Shown here piece by piece: positions 58,670 to 64,000 of a stretch of DNA of 64,000 bases. Source of the stretch: a virus. Position numbers and translations under genes: made by a program. The stretch spans positions 1-64,000 of the IMG/VR virus record IMGVR_UViG_3300043774_001004; one strand, given 5' to 3'. A model generated the notes under the pieces. That model worked only from the letters and a program-made list of their open reading frames with translations. It was not told the origin of the DNA and did not search any database. Numbering within the stretch: the stretch's first letter is position 1; every line of letters starts with the position of its first letter.

Positions 58670-59080
58670 ATGGAAAAAATATATTCAAAAGTAAACCCTG
58701 ATCTGTTATTACATATTATTGTTAGAGAAGATGATATTGAACCAGGCAGGGTTGATTTAATATCTGATGAGCATTTTATCCAATGCTCTATGTTACAACT
58801 TGATAACGGTAAAACATTTAAACCCCATAAACACATCTGGAAAGAAAGAAACAGAAATGTGATTGCACAAGAAAGCTGGCATGTTATAAAAGGAAAGGTG
58901 AAATGTATTTTCTATGATATCGATGATAATGTAATAGCAGAACCTATCTTAAATACAGGTGATACTTCTTTTACACTTCTCGGAGGTCATAATTATTTGA
59001 TACTAGAAGACGGGACAAAGGTTTTAGAATATAAAACAGGTCCGTACGAGGGCCAGGAAAACGATAAAACATTCATATGA
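58670..59080 (+). CDS. Cupin-fold protein
   Basis: 136 residues of small beta-barrel type. FKPHKHIWKERN gives the HxH metal ligands, AQESWHVIKGKVKCIFYDID the Glu and G-x-V region, and LLGGHNYLILED the second motif. WbuC/FdtA-like cupins in O-antigen clusters are sugar-nucleotide epimerases or isomerases. It lacks the signature of RmlC. Its stop overlaps the next ATG (ATGATAC). Confidence 0.7.
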   Translation: MEKIYSKVNPDLLLHIIVREDDIEPGRVDLISDEHFIQCSMLQLDNGKTFKPHKHIWKERNRNVIAQESWHVIKGKVKCIFYDIDDNVIAEPILNTGDTSFTLLGGHNYLILEDGTKVLEYKTGPYEGQENDKTFI

Positions 59081-59631
59081 TACAAGAAAAAATTAAATTG
59101 CATCTAGGCTGCGGTTGGAGAAATTTTGGCAAAGACTGGATTCATATAGATGACGGTGATTATTCACACTTAGATATAAAATGTGATGTTTCAAAACTAG
59201 ATTTACCAGATAACTATGCTGATCTGATATATGCATCACACGTTATAGCATATTTTGATAGAACTGAAATTATAGATGTGCTTAAAGAATGGTATAGAGT
59301 TTTGAAGCCAGGTGGAACTTTAAGAATTGGCACACCTGATTTTGAAGCAATGTCTAGATTATATTCCAAGGGCGATATAAAATTAGAACAGATCTTAGGG
59401 CCAATGTATGGCAAAATGCCCATGGATAAAATTACAATATACCATAAGACTGTTTACGATTTCAATTCACTTTCAGAGCTAGCTTACAATTGTGGCTTTA
59501 CAGATATTAAAATCTATAAATGGGAAGATACAGAACATTCTAAACACGATGACCATTCGCAAGCATATATCCCACATATGGATAAAGAAAACGGAACCCT
59601 AATTAGTCTTAATGTTGAAATAACAAAGTAG
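59077..59631 (+). CDS. SAM-dependent methyltransferase
   Basis: 184 residues. LHLGCGWRNFGKDWIHID is the SAM-binding motif I and II, LPDNYADLIYASHVIAYFDR the acidic loop and helix, and WYRVLKPGGTLRIGTPD the post-I motif of class I methyltransferases. Acceptor unknown; sugar O- or N-methylation is probable in this cluster. It is followed after one base by the next gene. Confidence 0.82.
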   Translation: MIQEKIKLHLGCGWRNFGKDWIHIDDGDYSHLDIKCDVSKLDLPDNYADLIYASHVIAYFDRTEIIDVLKEWYRVLKPGGTLRIGTPDFEAMSRLYSKGDIKLEQILGPMYGKMPMDKITIYHKTVYDFNSLSELAYNCGFTDIKIYKWEDTEHSKHDDHSQAYIPHMDKENGTLISLNVEITK

Positions 59632-59632
59632 T

Positions 59633-60424
59633 ATGGATCAGAATCTAAAAAGATCATTTAATATCTGTTTTGACACTGTCCAAAGAAATACAGATGTTGT
59701 GAGAGATTATTACTCAAAGGAAGAATTAACAGACAGGGAAAAACTCTGGGATAAATTATGTCCAGCATATTACATTATAGGTATAGAAAAAAATAAAAAA
59801 TTCTTCAATGAAGAGGCAAAGAGATTAGGTTTTTATAATCTGCTTACACATATAATACCTAAAGAAAAGGCTTTAATCGGCAATATTTTTTCAAGAAATA
59901 AAGACATGGGCCGATTTGAGGCTTGGGTAAAAAATGTAGGTAAAAATCAGGCTAAAGTTTTAGGTTGCCATTTTTCACACGTTATCGCCGCCATGGATAT
60001 GGTTAAAAACAACTATACACATGCTATGGTTTTTGAAGATGATTGTAAATTTAAGTATGAACTTTCGGATTCTTTTCTATGTAAATTCTCAGACTATATA
60101 AATGAAAATATAGAGAAGATGCCATATCTAAACCTGGGAGCACCACATACTGAAAGCATAGATATTGAAGACTTTAAAATAGTTCAAAGACATTCTCCTT
60201 TTACACAATCATATATCATAAATTTAGAGACAGCAAAGAAATTAGTAGATAGTGTAAATCTAAAAATAGAAAAACCAGAATCAATAACAGGACTCTACAA
60301 TAAGGAACAATTCTACAGAGGAGGAGCCGATGATTTTTTCATGGGTTATATTAAGTCATATGTTTTTAATCCTGCTATGACATATCAACAGTTCATAGGA
60401 ACAAATATACAAAGAAACACATAA
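59633..60424 (+). CDS. GT25-like glycosyltransferase
   Basis: 263 residues. YYIIGIEKNKKFFNEEAKRL, LGCHFSHVIAAMDMVKNNY (the GCxxSH motif), AMVFEDDCKFKYEL (the E-D-D motif, about residue 142) and YLNLGAPHTESID match GT25. It has an extra N-terminal segment of about 45 residues compared with the 55130 protein. Third GT25-type domain of the cluster. Confidence 0.78.
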   Translation: MDQNLKRSFNICFDTVQRNTDVVRDYYSKEELTDREKLWDKLCPAYYIIGIEKNKKFFNEEAKRLGFYNLLTHIIPKEKALIGNIFSRNKDMGRFEAWVKNVGKNQAKVLGCHFSHVIAAMDMVKNNYTHAMVFEDDCKFKYELSDSFLCKFSDYINENIEKMPYLNLGAPHTESIDIEDFKIVQRHSPFTQSYIINLETAKKLVDSVNLKIEKPESITGLYNKEQFYRGGADDFFMGYIKSYVFNPAMTYQQFIGTNIQRNT

Positions 60425-60438
60425 ATAATTAAATAAAA

Positions 60439-60996
60439 ATGAAAATTAACAATTTTTTAGACACTGACAACTGGTTTAACTATTCTGGCTTTTATGATTT
60501 TGTATCTAAGCAAAATTTTGAAAAGCTAGTAGAAGTAGGCGTTTGGAAAGGTCATTCAATATCTTATCTTGCCGATAAAAATAGAAATAGTAAAATATGG
60601 GCTGTAGATTTGTTTGAAGAAACAGACGATGTTTATTATCAAAAACCTCATCTAAAGGATCAATTACCTCACATATATGAAATTTATAATGCTAATCTTA
60701 TAAATAAAAATGTTAGAGATATTGTACAGGATATAAAGGGTGATTCTTTCGAATCTGCTAAACATTTTGAAGACAATTCTATAGATTTTGTTTTCATAGA
60801 TGCTAGCCATGAATACGACAGGGTAAAAAAGGACATAGCAGCCTGGTATGATAAGGTAAAAGAAGGTGGTATGATCTCTGGTCATGACTATGGTTCATTT
60901 CCAGGTGTGAAAAAAGCTGTAGATGAGTTAGTAAATGACAAAAAATTAAAATTAAATACTGCGCCAGGTTGCGTATGGTATTGCTATAAAAAATAA
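60439..60996 (+). CDS. SAM-dependent methyltransferase (paralogue of 56380)
   Basis: 185 residues. DNWFNYSGFYDF, KLVEVGVWKGHSISYLA, IWAVDLFEETDD, IDFVFIDASHEYDRVKKDI and GGMISGHDYGSFPGVKKAVDEL align along the whole length with the 56380 protein, so the two arose by duplication. The divergence of the second half suggests a different sugar acceptor. Confidence 0.82.
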   Translation: MKINNFLDTDNWFNYSGFYDFVSKQNFEKLVEVGVWKGHSISYLADKNRNSKIWAVDLFEETDDVYYQKPHLKDQLPHIYEIYNANLINKNVRDIVQDIKGDSFESAKHFEDNSIDFVFIDASHEYDRVKKDIAAWYDKVKEGGMISGHDYGSFPGVKKAVDELVNDKKLKLNTAPGCVWYCYKK

Positions 60997-61002
60997 ATTA
61001 CT

Positions 61003-61572
61003 ATGTTTGACATTTTAGAAAACGGGATCTTCAATAGCGGAGATCAAAATAAAATAAAGCACTATAATGATCAGGGTGTAATGAGATCATTAAAAGATGT
61101 TCTTAAGTCAGAAAATATAAAAACCGTATGTGACTTAGGTTGTGGCAATGCCTTTTACGTTAAAAATCTAATAGACATAGGTTATCAATGTGAAGCATAT
61201 GATGGAAACCCATTTACCCCAAAGCTAACAAATGGCATAGGTAAAGTTTTAGATATATCTGTACCTGTAGATTTACAAAAGAAATTCGACTGTGTCATAA
61301 GTTTAGAAGTAGGTGAACACATACCTAAAAAATCAGAAAGCATTTTTCTAGATAATCTAGTGTCACATTCATTGAAGTATGTAATTTTAAGCTGGGCTAT
61401 ACCAGGGCAAGGTGGCGATGCCCATGTAAATGAGCAAAACAATGATTACGTTATTTCAAAAATGTCTGAAATTGGTTTTTCTATTATGGAAGACCACACT
61501 TTAAAAATGAGACAAAGTGCTGATAAATGGTATTTCAAAAATACAATAATGGTTTTTAAGAAAAATGATTGA
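61003..61572 (+). CDS. SAM-dependent methyltransferase
   Basis: 189 residues. VCDLGCGNAFYVKNLIDIG is motif I, CEAYDGNPF the strand-2 end, and FDCVISLEVGEHIPKKSE motif II with the V-E-H typical of Methyltransf_11/25-type enzymes. WAIPGQGGDAHVNEQNNDYV follows. One of several methyltransferases here; acceptor unknown. It overlaps the next gene by 8 bases. Confidence 0.8.
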   Translation: MFDILENGIFNSGDQNKIKHYNDQGVMRSLKDVLKSENIKTVCDLGCGNAFYVKNLIDIGYQCEAYDGNPFTPKLTNGIGKVLDISVPVDLQKKFDCVISLEVGEHIPKKSESIFLDNLVSHSLKYVILSWAIPGQGGDAHVNEQNNDYVISKMSEIGFSIMEDHTLKMRQSADKWYFKNTIMVFKKND

Positions 61573-62167
61573 TTTTAGCACAATAGAAGAGTTTGAAAAA
61601 AAGGTCTCTGGCTTTTTTGGCTCGCCATATGGCATAGCAGTTGATAGTTGTACACATGGGATAGAACTGTGTTTGAGATATACAGATACTAAAAAGATAA
61701 ATGTACCCAAAAACACTTACCTGTCTGTTCCGTTTTTAGCTGAAAAATTAAATATAGAAAGAATATGGAGGGATGAAAACTGGGAAGATTATTATACTTT
61801 AAATTATGATAACCCTAGAATTATTGATGCTGCAGTTCTTTGGAGAAGAAACTCATATATTCCGGACACATTCATGTGTTTAAGCTTTCAGTACCAGAAG
61901 CATTTATCATTAGGTAGAGGTGGAATGATTTTAACTGATAATGCCGAAGCTGCTGTACAGTTAAAGAAAATGTCATATGATGGGCGATTACCAAATATAC
62001 CATGGAGGGATCAAAACATTGAAACAATAGGATATCATTATTACATGACGCCTGAGACGGCTAAATTGGGTTTAGAAAAATTACCTAACGCAATTATTTC
62101 AGAGCCAAAGAAATGGACCGTAAATGACTGGCCTGATTTGACAAAAATGGATGTATTTCAAAAATAA
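61565..62167 (+). CDS. Short DegT/DnrJ-type aminotransferase-like protein
   Basis: 200 residues, about half the usual 360-400 of DegT/DnrJ/EryC1 sugar aminotransferases. GIAVDSCTHGIELCL (about residue 22) matches the PLP phosphate-binding start, INVPKNTYLSVP the next conserved strand, and CLSFQYQKHLSLGRGGMIL (about 100-118) keeps the lysine that would bind PLP. The C-terminal domain is largely missing, with no second frame nearby. It may be a minimal enzyme, a non-catalytic relative or a shortened copy. Confidence 0.7.
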   Translation: MIDFSTIEEFEKKVSGFFGSPYGIAVDSCTHGIELCLRYTDTKKINVPKNTYLSVPFLAEKLNIERIWRDENWEDYYTLNYDNPRIIDAAVLWRRNSYIPDTFMCLSFQYQKHLSLGRGGMILTDNAEAAVQLKKMSYDGRLPNIPWRDQNIETIGYHYYMTPETAKLGLEKLPNAIISEPKKWTVNDWPDLTKMDVFQK

Positions 62168-62175
62168 AATAAAAC

Positions 62176-63168
62176 ATGAAAAAAGCATTTATAACAGGCG
62201 TTGCAGGCCAGGATGGATCTTATCTTTCTGAATACTTACTTGAATTAGGTTATGAAGTGCATGGGATGGTCAGAAGATCCTCTACAGTCGAGAACCAATC
62301 TGCTAGGTTATTAGGAGTTGAAACAAATCCTAATTTCCATACCCATTATGGCGATCTCCTGGATCAAACTTCAATTGAAAAATTATTAACTGAAATTAAA
62401 CCGGATGAGATTTATAACTTAGCAGCACAGAGCCATGTTAGAATCAGTTTTGATATTCCGCAGTTTACTATACAAAGTAATGCTATCGGCGTAATAAATT
62501 TACTAGAAGCTTATAAAAGAATTGTGCCAAATGCAAAGTTTTATCAAGCAAGTTCAAGTGAAATGTTCGGTCTTTCTGTAGATGAAGACAATTTTCAAAG
62601 GGAAAGCACTCTGATGAATCCTGTTTCACCATACGGATGCAGTAAAGTATTCGGTTATAATATAGTTAGACATTATAGAAGAGCATATGGCTTACATGCT
62701 ACCAATGGCATACTTTTTAATCATGAATCTCCTAGGAGAGGTTCTAATTTTGTGACTAATAAGGTTGTAAAAGCAGCATGTTCTATAAAATTAGGTCTTG
62801 AAGATAAATTAGAAATGGGCAATATGGATTCTTATCGCGACTGGGGTCATTCTAAGGATTATGTTAAAGCTATGCATGCAATTACTAATCATGCTGAGGC
62901 TGATGATTTTGTTGTATCTACTATGGAGACACACAGTGTGCGAGAAATGTGTGATGTCGTTTTTAGTTATTTAGGTCTAGACTACAGGGACTATGTAACA
63001 CAGAATCCTAAGTATTTAAGACCCGAAGAATTACCATATCTAAAAGGCGATTCAAGTAAAGCCAGAGAAATACTTGGATGGAAACCAACTTACACATTTG
63101 AGTCAATGTTACATGAAATGTGTGACCACTGGTTAGACGTATTACAGGGAATAAAATCAACAAGATAA
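62176..63168 (+). CDS. gmd: GDP-mannose 4,6-dehydratase
   Basis: A 330-residue short-chain dehydrogenase that converts GDP-mannose to GDP-4-keto-6-deoxymannose, precursor of GDP-fucose, GDP-rhamnose and GDP-perosamine. GVAGQDGSYLSEYLLE is the NAD(P) loop, HGMVRRSST the Gmd-specific strand, YNLAAQSHV, the catalytic SPYGCSK (Tyr 153, Lys 157), NHESPRRGSNFVTNKV and YRDWGHSKDYVKAM are all as in Gmd. No GDP-fucose synthase lies in the window, so the host or another phage gene would finish the pathway for the fucosyltransferase-like proteins. Confidence 0.95.
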   Translation: MKKAFITGVAGQDGSYLSEYLLELGYEVHGMVRRSSTVENQSARLLGVETNPNFHTHYGDLLDQTSIEKLLTEIKPDEIYNLAAQSHVRISFDIPQFTIQSNAIGVINLLEAYKRIVPNAKFYQASSSEMFGLSVDEDNFQRESTLMNPVSPYGCSKVFGYNIVRHYRRAYGLHATNGILFNHESPRRGSNFVTNKVVKAACSIKLGLEDKLEMGNMDSYRDWGHSKDYVKAMHAITNHAEADDFVVSTMETHSVREMCDVVFSYLGLDYRDYVTQNPKYLRPEELPYLKGDSSKAREILGWKPTYTFESMLHEMCDHWLDVLQGIKSTR

Positions 63169-63169
63169 A

Positions 63170-63769
63170 ATGGATTACAATGTTTTTTCTATACTTAAAG
63201 CCGAGTCTGATGCTATACTTAATATACCATTAGATAATCCCTATGAGGAGGCAATTGATCTTATACAAAATAGAGTTCACTTCAATAATGGTAAACTCAT
63301 TTGTTCAGGCATGGGTAAAGCTGGGCAGATTGCCCTAAACATGGCCACTACTTTTAGTTCAACTGGAACCTGTGCAGTATATCTCCATCCAAGTGAAGCA
63401 CAACATGGTGACCTAGGTATACTTAGAGATAATGATGTACTTCTCTTAATTTCAAATTCAGGTAAGACCAGAGAAATTGTTGAGCTTATTACTCTGGCCA
63501 AAAATTTACATCCAAAAATTCCTATTATTTGTATTACAAAAGATCCAGATAGCCCATTGGCTAAAGGTTCTAATCTTGTTTTACATACTGGGTTTACAAA
63601 GGAGATCTGTCCATTGGGTCTTACGCCAACTGTATCTACTACAGTTATGACCGTCATTGGTGATATACTTGTTACACTTATGATGGAACGTATACAATTC
63701 ACAAAAGAAGATTATGCACTCAGACACCACTCAGGGTATCTTAATTTAAAGGCAAGAGGTCTAGTATAA
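63170..63769 (+). CDS. SIS-domain sugar phosphate isomerase (KdsD/KpsF type)
   Basis: 199 residues. CSGMGKAGQIALNMATTFSS, HPSEAQHGDLGILRDND, LISNSGKTREIVELI and CPLGLTPTVSTTVMTVIGDIL align with the SIS domain of arabinose 5-phosphate isomerases. The C-terminal CBS pair found in KdsD and KpsF is absent, as in some capsule-type forms. It would supply D-arabinose 5-phosphate for Kdo or another ulosonic sugar. A related GmhA-type role in ADP-heptose supply is less likely from the motifs. Confidence 0.82.
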   Translation: MDYNVFSILKAESDAILNIPLDNPYEEAIDLIQNRVHFNNGKLICSGMGKAGQIALNMATTFSSTGTCAVYLHPSEAQHGDLGILRDNDVLLLISNSGKTREIVELITLAKNLHPKIPIICITKDPDSPLAKGSNLVLHTGFTKEICPLGLTPTVSTTVMTVIGDILVTLMMERIQFTKEDYALRHHSGYLNLKARGLV

Positions 63770-63817
63770 AGGCACCAATCTAGTTAAAGCACGAGATATA
63801 TAAAAATAAAAATTACC

Positions 63818-64000
63818 GTGTTTTCAATCTATTATTTAACAACGGATGGCGAAGGTATTAAGTATATCGGATTAACTAAAAGAGAATTGTCGATAAGATT
63901 AAATGCACACATCAGTAAAGCTTTCAGAAGAAAAAAGCTAAATAGAGCCCAGTCTTGGATAAAATCGAGGATTAAAATCGGCAAAAATATCCAAATAGTT
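63818..64000 (+). CDS. GIY-YIG nuclease, 3' end outside window, GTG start
   Basis: An open frame from GTG 63818 to the window end (61 codons). FSIYYLTTDGEGIKYIGLTK is a GIY-YIG motif (here IYY...YIG), and RELSIRLNAHISKAF supplies the conserved Arg and following His. A basic region follows. No ATG is available, so GTG is the likely start. A homing or repair-type nuclease at the edge of the glycan cluster is the simplest reading. Confidence 0.72.
   Translation, partial: MFSIYYLTTDGEGIKYIGLTKRELSIRLNAHISKAFRRKKLNRAQSWIKSRIKIGKNIQIV

Overview
The window is about 64 kb of an AT-rich, tightly packed genome of a large T4-like contractile-tailed phage. Almost every gene is on the + strand, many with 1-20 base start/stop overlaps. 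The host is most likely a member of the Bacteroidota, probably Flavobacteriia-like. Four things point there: signal peptides ending in SFSQ or VSAQ, a protease with a C-terminal domain resembling a type IX secretion sorting signal, promoter-like TAnnTTTA boxes, and gene starts preceded by A-rich leaders instead of Shine-Dalgarno sequences.

Layout. (1) 1-5954: small proteins, a Rossmann-like protein, then a replication block (clamp loader gp44-like, RNase H/FEN-like nuclease, probable gp62-like partner). (2) 6000-20287: virion morphogenesis block in the usual order: structural protein, small and large terminase, a 1059-residue tail sheath, tail tube, a small ribbon-helix-helix-like protein behind tandem palindromic operators, a gp26-like tail/baseplate chaperone with an apparent +1 programmed frameshift, and a membrane-helix-rich tape measure protein. 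(3) 20303-26973: accessory RNA region with four tRNAs (a CAU tRNA, Arg-UCU, an initiator-type fMet and Leu-UAA), an Endonuclease VII-type HNH gene, two uncharacterised structured RNAs (one about 0.9 kb and similar in scale and setting to GOLLD/ROOL RNAs), a secreted subtilisin, small exported proteins, and a tmRNA with its own terminator.

(4) 27018-33930: an operon-like nucleotide/base-modification block: two P-loop nucleotide kinases, a sulfotransferase-like protein, a guanidino-modifying enzyme, two thymidylate-synthase-family proteins that both carry Asp where dUMP enzymes have Asn (a dCMP-type signature), an APH-like kinase between them, and a phosphoesterase with altered metal ligands. 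(5) 33937-39459: an ECF-like sigma factor behind a promoter motif shared with the RNA region, small proteins with T4-like capsid-targeting N-termini, a PD-(D/E)XK nuclease, and membrane or coiled-coil proteins. (6) 39475-43800: a 1441-residue collagen-like fibre extremely rich in Gly-Ser-Thr triplets. (7) 43838-63769: about 20 kb of glycosyltransferases, methyltransferases, sulfotransferases and sugar-nucleotide enzymes, including a homologue of bacterial autotransporter O-heptosyltransferases. The end of the window holds the start of a GIY-YIG nuclease.

How it fits together. The main hypothesis is that blocks 6 and 7 form a self-glycosylation system in which the phage decorates its own Ser/Thr-rich fibre with a multi-sugar, methylated and perhaps sulfated glycan. 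A second hypothesis is that block 4 makes a modified cytosine for virion DNA. A third is that the sigma factor, the large RNA and the HNH/tRNA-Arg unit share one phage-specific promoter type. All functions are read from sequence patterns only; no database search was run.
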